Assembly: GCA_023053685.1 (NCBI GenBank)
Contig: JALIGW010000028.1
Span: 6,670,501 to 6,734,500, forward strand
Length of the DNA: 64,000 bases
Reading direction: 5' to 3'
From: Diadophis punctatus similis
Taxonomy: Eukaryota > Chordata > Lepidosauria > Squamata > Dipsadidae
Position 1 is the first letter of the stretch. The number at the start of each line of letters is the position of its first letter. Under the pieces are notes generated by a model that was given only the letters and a program-made list of their open reading frames with translations, had not been told where the DNA came from and did not search any database. Position numbers and translations under genes: made by a program. Positions 1 through 11,821 of the stretch are shown piece by piece.

Positions 1-677
1 AGAATGGGTTAGGTTTGCCCTCTCCCGGCTTCATTCGTCCACTAAAATTTATAACCCAACTCAAATATATCACCAGGAACTTCTGGTATGCTTAACAACT
101 AACTAGCTAGCTCTAAGGGATTTTTTTCCCTATTTCTCAGGAGATTTCTTTTCATTTTTATTTTGCTTTCAGATGACCAGAACTGATCCTATGTACAGTC
201 ACACTGACTTTCATTTTATTATAGAATGACGTTTTGTCATTTTCCAGTAACTAAAAGGACCAGAGGATGGGAGTAGAAATGTTGAATTTCAACCCTGCAG
301 AGGCAACTCGGTGTTCAAATTCAGACCCAAGGTTAGACATCCTTACTACTCTCCTCCCCCCTCCATCTAATGTATTGGCAGAAACAGGTGCAGGGAGTCA
401 GTGTATTCGTTCTTCAATCCTGCAAGGGACGGAGGAGTAGGCTCATATTACATTTCACCCGGAGCGAGTATTTGGATGGAAGTGTTGACTCTTGACTTTC
501 AGGCAAAATTTTAAAATGTTACTTCATGTCCCCAAATGTGTAGTCTCACTTGAGACCTACATGAATACATTATTTATAAAACTCTATCCTTTCCACTGCC
601 CTATTTATTTATTTATTAGTTCAGTTTATTTATGTATTTATTTGTTCACCCACTTGCCTGGTAGTTCACCACAGTCA
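1..677. other. Unannotated AT-rich stretch
   Basis: No gene or named repeat recognised. A TTTA-rich patch lies near 600-650. Confidence 0.6.
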
Positions 678-689
678 TGGTGATGATGG

Positions 690-1665
690 CACTTAGACTT
701 ATATACTGCTTCACAGTGCTTTACAGCCCTCTCTAAGCGGTTTACAGAGTTCAGCATATTGCCCCCAACAATCTGGGTCCTCATTTTACCGACCTCGGAA
801 GGATGGAAGGCTGAGTCAACCTTGAGCCTGGTGAGACGCGAACTGCCAAACTGCTGGCAGCCGACAGTCAGCAGAATTAGCCTGCAATACTGCATTCTTT
901 TTTAAAAAATAATTTTATTGAACATGTTTTAAGTTAAAAACAAACACAGAAATTTATACAATTTCCTTCTTTTCAACAATTTTGCATCACTAAACATTTT
1001 AAATTGTATAATTTTTTCCTCTTCAATTTTCCATTTCATTTTATACATATATTTCACAATTTTATTTGTATACATCATATAATAGTGCTCTATTTCTAAC
1101 TTATTCTCTATTTCCCTTCTACTTATTTATATTTAATACCACCTGTTAACTCCATTATCCTCTTTCATGCGTTATTCTCTTATCATTTGACCCTCTTCTC
1201 TAACCACTTATACCACTTTTCCCATACTTTGTAATATTCTGTTTCCTCTTTTTCTTGTAGTTCCTTTGTAAGTTTATCCATTTTGGCACACTCTAAAACC
1301 TTTCCAATCAAATTTTCTTCTGTTGGTGTATATTTATTTTTTCAGTTTTGAGCATATATTATTCTTGCACTGTTATCACATGTATTATTAGGTATTGTAT
1401 TTCTTTTTTTATAGGTTTCTGGCAATATTCCCAATAAAAATAATTCAGGTTTCATCTCTAATTGTTCTTTGGTGATCTCTTCTAATCGTATTTTAATTTT
1501 ATTCCAATATTGTTTTGCTTTTGGGCAGGTCCACCACATGTGGTAATATGTTCCTTGGCTTTGATTGCATTTCCAACAATCTGATGTTGTATTTGGGAAC
1601 ATCTTAGCCAACCGTGCATTCTAACATTCAATACTGCATTCTAACCACTACATCACCACAGCTCC
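690..1665 (-). mobile_element. Squamate tRNA-SINE, interrupted by an L1
   Basis: The - strand SINE has a tRNA-like head at the right (around 1643-1665) and a tail at the left with the gcggtatataagtctaagtg-type 3' end. It is flanked by a perfect 12-bp duplication TGGTGATGATGG (678-689 and 1666-1677). The L1 at 899-1628 is inserted within it. Related copies are at 34171, 37685, 38663 and 63958. Confidence 0.85.
899..1628 (-). mobile_element. 5'-truncated L1 LINE, 3' end of ORF2
   Basis: The - strand frame at 1342-1611 carries the C-x2-C...H-x4-C finger typical of the L1 ORF2 C-terminus (CWKCNQ ... HMWWTC), followed by LFLLGILPE. The left end reads, on the - strand, as an AATAAA signal and A-rich tail. 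A perfect 14-bp duplication CAATACTGCATTCT flanks it (885-898 and 1629-1642). No intact reverse transcriptase remains. Confidence 0.88.
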
Positions 1666-1677
1666 TGGTGATGATGG

Positions 1678-2365
1678 TATATACATCATTTTTAGAAAAA
1701 TAAAAGGAAAATTTGGAAGCATTGCTGCAATCTGGGTTCCTTTGGATACTTATTTGCCTGTTGCACTTACTTGCTCTCACATGGTTTAGACTGACATACA
1801 GCCATGCACCACAACTAACATCTACTCTACCTCAGTTGCCTCATATCTCAGTTGCCCCATGGTTCTTGCTGAAAGCATTTTAGACCCTGACAATCTGCAT
1901 CTTGATACATACATTGGGTGCTGAGATATAATTAATTAGGTTCTGACTGGTAATAAGGGAAAGAACTACATCAGTTTCTAATGAAGATAAAGAAAAACAA
2001 GTAGGCTAGGATGAAATATAGTTCAAAGAAATATAGAATTAACTTGATGAAACGGTCAGGCAGATGGAAACTAAAAATAATCACATACACACACAAATTC
2101 ATAAAGGAAAGTGGTCCTATAGAATTCCCCTTACAATTAATATGGGGATTTCAAAGCTTAATTATTAAATTATATCCAAACTGTGCTACATTTTAAGCAG
2201 ATCAGAATATGTTCGCTAAAGTATGACAACAAAGTTATTCCACATTTTCAAAAGGGCTGGTGTGCTTTTAATCAACCTCTAGTTCCAGTGTTGATTATGT
2301 GTTCTTTATAATTGCAATCTTTATAAAAGCATTATGGCTTTTAGTACTGTTGATGACAGTTTTCA
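1678..2365. other. Unannotated stretch
   Basis: AT-rich, with no recognisable coding or repeat signal. Confidence 0.6.
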
Positions 2366-2698
2366 TTTATTTAATTTTATCCCATTATTATTATTATTTA
2401 TAAATAACTCAAGGAGATGACCATACCAGTGATGGGTTCTAAATCCTACCGCTACCGGTTCCCCCGCGCGCTCACAGAAGCATCCAGTGTGGGTGGGCAC
2501 TGGACCATACTGGTAGCAACCCACCGCTGGACCATACCTAATATTCCTTCCTCCTCCCCACAACAACCCAATGAAGTGAGGTGGGCTGAGAGAGAGTGAC
2601 TGGTCCAAAGTTTCCCAGCCAACTTCTTCATGCCTAAGACTAGAACACACAGTTGTCTTGTTTCTAGCCTGCTGGTGCCTTAACCATTAGACCAAACT
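2366..2698 (-). mobile_element. tRNA-derived SINE interrupted by a small hAT element
   Basis: On the - strand it reads from a tRNA-like head (GTCTAATGGTTAAGGCACCA) through CCAGTCACTCTCTCTCAGCC to CTTGAGTTATTTATAAATAA, the layout of a common squamate SINE. The hAT element at 2427-2529 interrupts the distal part. A related fragment is at 30607. Confidence 0.75.
2427..2529. mobile_element. Short non-autonomous hAT element
   Basis: It begins CAGTGATGGGTT, ends AACCCACCGCTG, and is flanked by a perfect 8-bp duplication GACCATAC (2419-2426 and 2530-2537). Ends and internal ACCGGT motif link it to the larger elements at 5181, 10517 and 61939. Confidence 0.85.
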
Positions 2699-2711
2699 AT
2701 GATCACTAGAC

Positions 2712-2847
2712 CAGTGTTTCCCAACCTTGGCAACTTGAAGATGTCTGGACTTCAACTCCCAGAATTCCCCAGCCAGCATTCACTGGCTGGGGAATTCTGG
2801 GAATTGAAGTCCAGACATCTTCAAGTTGCCAAGGTTGGGAAACACTG
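2712..2847. mobile_element. Foldback (palindromic) hAT-type MITE
   Basis: This 136-bp element is almost a perfect palindrome: about 60-bp arms starting CAGTGTTTCCCAACCTTGGC meet at a short centre. A perfect 8-bp duplication CACTAGAC flanks it (2704-2711 and 2848-2855), pointing to hAT-type mobilisation. Related copies: 8473, 42316, 43606 and a split remnant at 11562. Confidence 0.88.
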
Positions 2848-2855
2848 CACTAGAC

Positions 2856-3629
2856 TAACTCATGTTACCTCTGGCTGGGCCCCTATGTTTTTCTCAAAAA
2901 ATGTACTCCAATATTGCCCTAACTCTGATGTGGCTTTGGAAGACCTTTTATGTTGTTGCCATGATTTCAAATCAGAGAGAGAGAGCACAATTCTTCTAGT
3001 GGCATAAAAAATGGCATTGTCAACTAAGAATGCAACTCCAATTATGGCTATTCTCCTTTTGTGCTGATGCTTTATTCCTTGTAAGTTGTCAAATGTTTCC
3101 AGTTACTCAATTCTAATTGCAAAAGAAAATGGGAATGATAAGGGGAGGAAAAACCCTTAAATTGATTTTCTTGTAGTTGCTGTTTGGACCTTGCCTGACT
3201 TTGCTTCATTTAAGTAGCTAAGCTGTAGTTAGCATCTTCTGCCAATTCGACGGGTTGTAGTTAATTAAGATTCCAGTCCTACATACATTCTTCTGAGCAA
3301 GCGATAGTTCTAATTACCCTAGAGCGAAAATACCAACAACTAAGTGTATTCAGAAGAAGATCCAGAAAATCTAGTCCCAACCTTAAGAGCCTGGCTTTAA
3401 TTATACATATTTCAAATGAAAGGTGGGAGAAATACATCCACCCATTTAAAAAATGACATCACTTTATCATATAGAATGCAGGTAGAAGGGGAACAGCAAA
3501 TTTTAAAGACTGTAGGACACACATGTTTCAGAACAACATTGTTATTATTTTGGGGTTGATTACTGCTTGCATGTATTAAATGCAGTGAAAGAGCTTTTGT
3601 GGCAAATCAGAAATAAGATCAGGGCCAAA
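2856..3629. other. Unannotated stretch
   Basis: No gene or repeat family recognised. Confidence 0.6.
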
Positions 3630-3637
3630 CTCTAAAA

Positions 3638-4023
3638 CAGGGGTCCTCAAACTTTTTAAACAGGGGGCCAATTCACGGTCCCTCAGACTGTTGGGGGGCT
3701 GGACTGGCTGACTGGGCGTGGCTAGGTGGTCATGTGACTGGGTGGTCATGTGACTGGATGGTTGTGGTTAGGTCATGTGACTAAGTAGTTGTGGCCAATT
3801 TAACAGTCCATTAAACAATGCACACAGATTACACTTTAATTTGTTTTGCTCCTGGGGGTGTTTTATTTGCTTTTGTTTGCATGTTGATCTTTTGGTTGAC
3901 TTTTCTTTTTACTAGATCATTTTTTCAGTTGTTTGGGAGTCTAGTGGTCCACTTCAGGAAACTGAGTTTTGCAGCAATTCTTCTCAGCCCCAAGGAGCTT
4001 GAGAAATCTCTCTGTGTCTCTCT

Positions 4024-4061
<38 letters not shown>

Positions 4062-4161
4062 TCTTTTTGTCTTTTTCGCTTTCTGTCTCTCCCTCTCTTT
4101 CTCTCTGTCTCTCTTTCTCTCTGTCTCTCTCTCTTTCTGTCTCTCTCTGTCTCTGTCTCTG

Positions 4162-4194
<33 letters not shown>

Positions 4195-4221
4195 GTCTCT
4201 CTCTGTCTCTCTCTGTCTCTC

Positions 4222-4266
<45 letters not shown>

Positions 4267-4786
4267 TACCTATCTATCTTCTGAAGGCGGGGGAGGTGAA
4301 AAACAGGCAGTTTTTGACCTTTTTTGGCCTCCTGGGGGGTCTGTGCGCCCCATTTTTCACCTCCCCCACCTCCAGCAGCATTCTGCAGGCCAAAAACAGG
4401 CAAAACTGGCCTGTTTTTTGGCCAAAAATGGGCCATTCCCCCCCCTTTTTTGGCCTCTTGGGTGTCTGTGTGCCCCATTTTTCACCTCCCCTGCCACCAG
4501 CAGCATTCTGCAGGCTAAAAACAGGCAAAAATGGCCAGGTTTTTGGCCTCCTGGGGGTCTGTGCGCCCTTTTTTTACCTCCCCCGCCTCCAGAACGTCTC
4601 TGCAGGCCAAAATAGTTTGCCTTACCTTTCAGTTCCAGCCCGCGGGGCTTGCGAAGGTAAGTCCTGTGCTCGGCCGAAGGGTGGGTGGGGCGATGTGGGC
4701 GGGGCAGCCTTGTGGTCCTGGACGGGCTGGATTAATGGCTTCGGCGGGCCGCATGTGGCCTGTGGGCTGTAGTTTGAGGACCCATG
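3638..4786. mobile_element. hAT element resembling OposCharlie1 (OC1), with internal repeats
   Basis: Starts CAGGGGTCCTCAAACTTTTT and ends GTAGTTTGAGGACCCATG, with a perfect 8-bp duplication CTCTAAAA (3630-3637 and 4787-4794). Near the right end GGCGGGCCGCATGTGGCC recalls OC1-type hAT elements of tetrapods (from memory). The interior has a CT-rich tract (4028-4263) and about three imperfect copies of a 95-120-bp unit (4290-4610). No transposase frame is visible; long Ser/Leu-rich frames come from the CT tract. Confidence 0.8.
4028..4263. repeat. (CT)n / (CTCTGT)n pyrimidine tract
   Basis: About 235 bp of nearly pure pyrimidine in short CT and CTCTGT steps, inside the hAT element at 3638. It yields spurious long open frames on both strands. 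Confidence 0.95.
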
Positions 4787-4886
4787 CTCTAAAACCAGGT
4801 TCAATTCCTAGCTTTGCATAATCCCATCAGACCTGAAGACGCTATTCCCACCCTAAAAACAAAGCTGTCAAACTAGAAAAGAAGCA

Positions 4887-5130
4887 CAGGTAGTCCCCAC
4901 TTATTGATTGCAGTCATTAAGTGAATCATCATGGTTATTATGCACAATACCACGTGACCACAACTTGTGACTTCCTGCCAGCTTCCCCACTGACTTTGCT
5001 CATCGGCTGTGAAGGTCACAAATAGTGATTACCTGATCATGGGATGCCGTGACTGTCGTAAATGTGCACCAGGTGCCAAGTGGCTGAATTGCGGTCACAT
5101 GACTGTGCAGATGCTATGACAGCCATAAGT
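4887..5130. mobile_element. Tigger-like element, left part
   Basis: It begins CAGGTAGTCCCCACTT and shares inner blocks (GTCACATGACTGTG-like, CCATTAAGTGAATCA-like) with the elements at 9600 and 31383. The right end is lost or too diverged to place. Confidence 0.6.
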
Positions 5131-5180
5131 TCAGAGATTGATAATAAATCTCCTTTTTCAGTGCTGTTATTACTTTGATT

Positions 5181-5527
5181 TAGGGGTGGGTTCCACTTAC
5201 CTTCGCCACTGGTTCACATTGTGACATTTCGCGCATGCACACACATGTCCCCTCGTGCAATTTGGCTTCCTCACATGCTCAAAAGCAGGAATTAGCCTGA
5301 AACACAGCTGAGGAGCTCATCAGCTGTGCTTCGGGTGAAGAAATAAAGGTCAGAATTCACCCGCGGGTGGGCAGGAGGGCCCTTTTTCAAGCTGTGTAAG
5401 AGGAAAAATTCGCAAAAAATCCAAAAAAAAGATGGTGGCGTGCACGAAACAGCACCGACAGTGACGTCACCAGCGGGCCGCTACCAGTTCGGGCGATCCG
5501 GTCCAAACCGGGAGGAGCCCACCCCTG
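5181..5527. mobile_element. Non-autonomous hAT element
   Basis: It starts TAGGGGTGGGTTCC (first base C>T) and ends GGAGCCCACCCCTG. An 8-bp duplication with one mismatch flanks it (CTTTGATT 5173-5180, CTTTGAAT 5528-5535). It belongs to the GGTGGGTTCC family common in this window. Confidence 0.85.
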
Positions 5528-5535
5528 CTTTGAAT

Positions 5536-7892
5536 GTACGTCAAACAAGCAGCTGGTAAATGTGGACTACCTATATCACTCACCCGGACAAAACAAAGGA
5601 AAGACAGTGAAGAGTCAGCCTCTGCAGTCACCCAGCAACAGAACCAACTAAGGAAATTGCAACAATGTGCTAGGTGGAAAATCACAGATTTTCTTGTTCT
5701 AGTTTAAGATGCGTCCTAGCCATGCATCTAATCTCCCACCATTCGTAAGCATGGGAAACAAAGGGTATTTCCAAACACTGCTCTCTCCTTTGAAAAGGTG
5801 TGAAATAAATATAATTTGACCCACCCTCTGTGGCCATAGAAACCAGAGCCTGAGAATTTCCCACTCCTATAAGTGTCCTTCTCCTTCTTTTGTTCTTGTT
5901 CCTCTTTCTTTTATGAACCGATGCTTGTAGCTTGTAATAAAGTGTGATCTTTTCTCTCAGTGTTGCACTCCATCTTTTGAATCTACAACATAGCTTCTAA
6001 AGCAAATCCTCTGCTAATTCCTTTGCAAGTCTAGCAGCAAAGTACAAACAGCATTTTCCTCTTGAAATTGTCTTTTGCAGGAGAAATTGTTAGTCGGACT
6101 TTCCCACCCAGGTAAATCTCCAGATGTGTGGGAGTTTTACCTCAAAGGTTTGAATTTATGAAGGCTGAAATTTTTTGGGGGGGGGCATTAAACTGGAAAA
6201 GGTTGGGTTAAGTACAGTAGCGTTTCCTAATGCCATCCTGTCATTACCTGTCTCCTGCAGGTAAATGTGTTTCTACTGTGTAATAAGACACTTCGAAGAC
6301 AGCCAAAGAATCCTATTAGAGAAGGTAAACTTCATTAAATCCCTCTCCTCTTGCAGTCCCCTACACCCTCTTTAAAATCTGCCCCAGAGATTTGAAAGAC
6401 TCTTCAGAATAGCAGGAGACTCAATCCCAGGGCCTACATAACAGTGGGAATACACGGCAGGCCCAATAACACCTGGGAATAATGGTGTGGGCAATGCTGC
6501 ACATCTCAGGCTTTTTGTATGGCTGCTTCTTTGTAGCTTAAATCATGCACATCAGACCGTGCATCACATCAGAAGCTCTGAATGATATGCACACTGCTGT
6601 TTTGTTATTTTATGGCACCATGAGAAATAAAGCTAATAGGCATTCAGTTGTAAGGGATTTAATTATGAGGTTCCAGAAGTCTGATGTTCGTCCACCGTGT
6701 TCGAAGGGGACCTTGACATCTAACAGGTTGTGGGCTGTCCATGATGTGTCCGCAGGTGGCTGGTAAGGCCTATATGGGCATTAAATGCTCTGACACATGT
6801 TGGGTGATGGAATTAGAGACCAGTCATTGCAGGATGCTAAGATGTCTGACTGCCTTCGCAGTGTTTATTGCTTTTTATATCATTTTCCAAGCAGCAAAAG
6901 GTAACAAAGAGCAACAGCATTTTTATTGGTGAATTCTCCTCGCCAATCCTTAAGAACATCCTGTTGATACAACCTAGATGAGATCACGTACCAGCCAGGG
7001 ATATATATGTATGTATATCGCATGTGTATGTGTGTGTTATGTATTTGTAAGGGTAGAGATATACTTTCTTTTGAGAGCAGGCAACAGAATTTCATTTTTA
7101 ATGTGTGCCAATGTTCTCACAGTAAAAAAAATGTCAATAAATGTTATCTTAACTTTATCTATAACCCATTTCATCCAGAATTCTCTGTAGCTGTGGTTCA
7201 TACAGCTTTTCAATACTTTCTTATGGGAAGACTGGAGATTGGGCAGCAATTAAGATGTTACAAGATGGCGGAGTGAGCAGGAACCATGGACAGTCCTCAT
7301 ATTAGTGTGCTGTTTATATGCTTGTATGGAATGTTAGGGGAACGTCTAGGTTGCCATCTACCTGGATTGAAATTGTATTTGATTTTGGACCTGGTTTTGG
7401 ACCTGATTGAGCTATGTTATTGGAGGAGGAGCTCCATTGCTGTGCCGGCCATGCCTACCACATTTGCTGCAGCTGCAGACCTGATGGTAATTGTGGAGAT
7501 AGCCCAACAGCATTCTGTTTTGTCTGTTGCAGATACTCTTTTTTTTCCTCAGGTGGCAGTTTGTCAGCAGCTGTCAGAGGCCATTTTGTCTTTCCTTCAG
7601 CTATTCCCAGAGAGGAAAAGGATAATGTGGCAATTACACTTCAGCATGGACTCTATACTTGCCTTGTTTGCCTGTGTTTGTGGATTGTGGATTTCCACTG
7701 AAGATTGATTCTCTCCTCTGGATGAGAACCAAAGAAAGATAATGGTGGGGTTGGAGGTGAATGGAGAAGGGACCCTTGAGCCAGTCAGGGAGAGCAGAAG
7801 AAGGACTCCCTGTGAGTGTGTGTGTATATATATTTGACTATGTTTGGGAAATGGTGCCTGCCTTATTGGAACATCCATAAAATATGTGTGTA
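5536..7892. other. Unannotated intergenic stretch
   Basis: No gene or family recognised. A start such as AAGATGGCGGAG near 7262 recalls LINE leader sequences, and a frame at 7286-7708 is open, but neither has further support. Confidence 0.5.
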
Positions 7893-8089
<197 letters not shown>

Positions 8090-9083
8090 CCGTATTTTTC
8101 GGAGTATAAGACGCACCTTTTTACCCCCCAAAAGAGGGTGAAAACTTGGGTGCGTCTTATACACCGAATGCAGACCCAGCCACCCCCACCCTTTGGCCTC
8201 TGTCTTCCAGCAATTTACCTCCTTGCAGGAAAGAGGGAAGAGCCTGTAAAGCCAAGCAAGTCAGTAGAAGTTTCCCGATCTACAGCTGATTAGGTTTCCC
8301 ACGTGGGAAAATGAAAGTGAAACTAACTACAAAGATAGCTGGGAGAGACACGCAGATTTTTATTTTTTGCTGAACTGGATGGAAGGGGGTAAGTGAATAA
8401 CTATAAATGTCTGTAGAATGTTCAAATTATTAGACTTATTTTTTAAAGAATGCTTTATTATTGTTCTAGAGCCAGGGGTCTCCAACCTTGGCAACTTTAA
8501 GACTTGTGGACTTCAACTCCCAGAATTCAACAGCCAGCTTTGTTAGCTTTGCTGGCTGTGGAATTCTGGGAGTTGAAATCCACAAGTCTTAAAGTGCCAA
8601 GGTTGGAGATCCCTGTAAATCTAGACAACTTAACAAAATAAAGAAGCTTTTTAAAATAAATGCTTGCTCTAAAGAGGCCCAGTGCTATTGTATCTTCTTT
8701 TAAATAATAGAGAATAATGTATACTTCCAGAAATTTTAATTAATTTTAACAGCTCTGTACAAGTATAGTATGAAATGTAACAGTGTCCTGTTTAGTATTA
8801 GGTTTAGTTACCTTAGAGTAGATCTATTTAAATAATTGGGAAGGGTTAGTGTGACTACATTTAAGAAAACTTTCTGGCATAATGTACATTTCTCCAATTC
8901 TTTGCTATTTCTATGGGTCAGGCTCACATGCACAGAAATGCACAGCAAACAGTGTATATATCATCTGTGCTGTTTGCTGTTTGGCAAATTGTTTGGAGGC
9001 AGACGCCTTTTTCCCTTGTTTTCCTCCCCCAAAACTAAGGTGCGTCTTATACTTCGGTGCGTCTTATACTCCGAAAAATACGG
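8090..9083. mobile_element. TA-flanked DNA transposon with 28-bp terminal repeats
   Basis: Both ends carry the same perfect 28-bp inverted repeat starting CCGTATTTTTCGGAGTATAA, with TA on each side (8088-8089, 9084-9085), as in the Tc1/mariner or related superfamilies. Part of the terminal repeat recurs inverted at 8148-8162, so the left end can itself fold. Near the right end it is tandemly repeated. A foldback element is nested at 8473-8615. No transposase frame is recognised, so it is non-autonomous. Superfamily is uncertain. Confidence 0.8.
8473..8615. mobile_element. Foldback MITE nested in the element at 8090
   Basis: Starts CAGGGGTCTCCAACCTTGGC and ends GGTTGGAGATCCCTG, with near-palindromic arms. 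A clear 8-bp duplication is not visible. Confidence 0.7.
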
Positions 9084-9085
9084 TA

Positions 9086-9597
9086 TATCTTTCTATAGTT
9101 TTAATGTATATCACTCAGGGTCATTCTTTCATGAGGTGGGCCACCATATAAATTTGATGAATGAATAAATTGTATTGGTATATTAGTCAATCAATAGGTA
9201 ACAGCATCTCGCTGAACTTACCTGTGCACAGAGACTAAGCAAGTCAGGCAGGGCTACTTAGTACTTGGAGGGGAACCTACCAGAGAATTCCAAACTATTT
9301 GCAAGCTTAAGAAAGTGGTGAGAACAAAAACCATTCCAGAAGAAGACACTGAGAACCAAAAGAAGATCATCAATATTTACTCTACTGGAATCTGGTTTAA
9401 GGCTACTTCATAAGATACCTTTTCATCTCCAGTACTTTTTTCAAACAATGCAACAAGGGGACATAAATTGAGGTTAGATTTTATGAGAGTCTGTGAATTT
9501 AGTTCCAGAAGTAATAAACTTCTATAGAGAAATGGGGAGGGCTTTTACACTGCTGAGCTGGAATGTTAACAACCAACCTTGAATCAGCCAAAAACTA
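9086..9597. other. Unannotated stretch
   Basis: No feature recognised. Confidence 0.6.
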
Positions 9598-9599
9598 TA

Positions 9600-9987
9600 C
9601 AGGTAGTCCTCAACTTACAACAGTTCATTTAGTGACATTTTGAAGTTACAACAACATTGAAAAAAGTGACTTATGACCATTTTTCACACTTATAACCATT
9701 GCAGCATCCCCATGGTCATGTGATTTACATTCAGATGCTTGACAACTGGTTCATATTTATGACGGCTGCAGTGTGCTGGGGTCATGTGACGCCTTTTTGC
9801 AACCTTCTGACAACCAATGTCAATGGGGAAACCAGATTCATTTAACAACCGTGTTACTAATTTAACAACTGCACCTAACAAATGTGGCAAGAAAAGTCGT
9901 AAAATGGGCCAAAACTCATTTAACAAATTTCTCATTTAGCAACTTAGATTTTGGGCTCAGTTGTGGTCGTAAGTCAAAGACTACCAG
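9600..9987. mobile_element. Tigger-like DNA element
   Basis: It begins CAGGTAGTCCTCAACTTACA after TA and ends with GTAAGTCAAAGACTACCAG; the ends are imperfect inverted repeats. Inner blocks match the copies at 4887 and 31383. No transposase frame is left. Confidence 0.75.
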
Positions 9988-10516
9988 CACTAACATGAAA
10001 TTGCTTATCCTGCTTATCAATCCTATCCTGTCTTCCTTGCTTTGATCTCAAGTTACGGTAGTCATTCTCCAAATCACTATAATTCCTCCCAATGTCAAAC
10101 ATTATATCAAATGTCAAACATTAACAAATTCCATTCTCTTGTCCATTGCTCTTGGGTGGTGTCAGAATAAGTGGGGGAACACACTAATTTAACATCAGTA
10201 TAATTTAGGACAACTTTCTCTCACTGGGCTGAGGATGTGAGGAAGGCCATGTTATAGAGACATGAAAGAAAAAAGAGGCATGATGGTTCCATGATTAAAT
10301 GCAAGGAGGAAAAGGAGGAAAGGAAGGAAAGAAGGAAAGAAGGAAGGAAGGAAGGGATTATAAACAGAAGTTATTATTCTAATGGCAAAACTCATCTCAC
10401 TTGAACTGCAAGGCCAGTTTAGCAAATCAGAAAGCTGCAACTGAATTATTAGCACATCATAAAACTGCAACTGAACATATTTAGCTTTCATTTTGCTGAA
10501 ATTTAACCACTTGAAC
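9988..10516. other. Unannotated stretch with a GGAA-rich tract
   Basis: AG-rich (GGAA/GAAA)n repeat at about 10297-10356. Nothing else recognised. Confidence 0.6.
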
Positions 10517-10872
10517 CAGCGGCGGGTTGCTCTCTTACCGGTGCCGGTGCGCTGCACGCGCATGTCCACGCTTCAGGGGGCCGCGCGCTCACTATGCGCT
10601 CACCTCCCTCGCACAATTTTGCTTCTGCGCATGCGCAGAAGCAAAATCATGCCAAAATCTCGCACGCGCACACGTTCCCTCGTGAGATTTTGGCGCAATT
10701 TTGCTTCCGCGCATGCGCAGAAGCAAAATCAGTCAAAAATAAATGGGGAAAAATGGCGACGCGCGCAGTGGACTGGCAGAGAGGGCTCCGGAGTGGTCGC
10801 ACGCAAATTGCAAAATCAGCTGCTCCCTACTGGAGCTGCGCACCGGGCAGCTCCGGCAGGAACCCACCTCTG
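10517..10872. mobile_element. Non-autonomous hAT element
   Basis: Starts CAGCGGCGGGTTGC, ends GGAACCCACCTCTG, and has a perfect 8-bp duplication ACTTGAAC (10509-10516, 10873-10880). It contains repeated GCGCATGCGCAGAAGC motifs, and its CpG-rich interior generates spurious frames. Confidence 0.88.
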
Positions 10873-10880
10873 ACTTGAAC

Positions 10881-11561
10881 AAATATATTTCACTGCTTAC
10901 TCATTTATTTATAAGATTAGATGTTAAGAATGGAAAATATCATTAACAAAACAACTAAAAGGTTCAAATTTAGGGGAAATGTGCTCTTTCAGCAAATATA
11001 ATTCATGACAAGCTCTAGGCAAGACCACTTCTTCCTATATTATTCTTCAATAGGACATTTTAGCTCTCCAGTGTGGTATCTTTCCTCTATTCCATGTAGG
11101 AATGGAGCTATTTCCTATATCCTGAAATGACATATTACAGCCACAAGAGGGAACCCAACTGAAGGGAATTATAAATGGAACTTACATTTGGCTCCACCTC
11201 CTATTTATTAGAAAACAAACAACATGCATGTGCTTATCAGGTTTTTCAGTTCGGATTGTGCTTTCTGGCATAAAATTAATGAATTTGCATTGTTCTGAAT
11301 GTGTGTGTGGAATCTCAATGCCAGGGTGTTTGCATAATTCTTCCTATATTCAGATTGATTAAATTGCAGTTCAAGATTATTTTCTGCAGTCTTCATTTCT
11401 GTTAAATATTTGAAATGAGAATCAGTGAGAAAACTAGCTTAGAGAGATCGTGTTTTGTATGCAGACTATTCTATGCTCAATTTCTAGAATCTCTATTTTA
11501 AAGCATCAGGATGCAGAAGATGGTACCAATATCTTTCCTGGTCAACCAAGACCGGAGTCCA
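10881..11561. other. Unannotated stretch
   Basis: No feature recognised. Confidence 0.6.
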
Positions 11562-11600
11562 CAGTTCATAGTGTTGGCTGGGGAATTCTGGGAGCTGAAG

Positions 11601-11813
11601 CAGAGGTGGGTTCCACCCGGTTCGGACCGGTTCTATAGAACCGATAGTAACTTGGCGGCCTGGGTCGCTGGAACTGGCAGTGACCCAGGCCTGTCACACC
11701 CCTGAGTTGGTTCTCTATCTTGTTTTTTGCTTCTGCACATGCGCGAAGTGTGCCCACCCACGCAGTGCGTCCCTGAGCAAACCGGCAGTAGCAGAATCCG
11801 GAACTCACCCCTG
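11601..11813. mobile_element. hAT element nested in a foldback remnant
   Basis: Starts CAGAGGTGGGTTCC, ends GAACTCACCCCTG, with a perfect 8-bp duplication AGCTGAAG (11593-11600, 11814-11821). The flanks on both sides (TTGGCTGGGGAATTCTGGGA to the left, TCCACACATCCTAAAGTGG to the right) belong to the foldback family of 2712, so it split an older copy. Confidence 0.85.
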
Positions 11814-11821
11814 AGCTGAAG

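Noticed and set aside
3818..4772. Two overlapping + strand frames of about 265 codons
   Set aside because: They arise from the CT tract and internal repeats of a hAT element; the translation is Ser/Leu run followed by repeat sequence, with no domain.
7286..7708. 140-codon + strand frame
   Set aside because: No domain, signal or splice context that I recognise; likely chance or repeat-derived.
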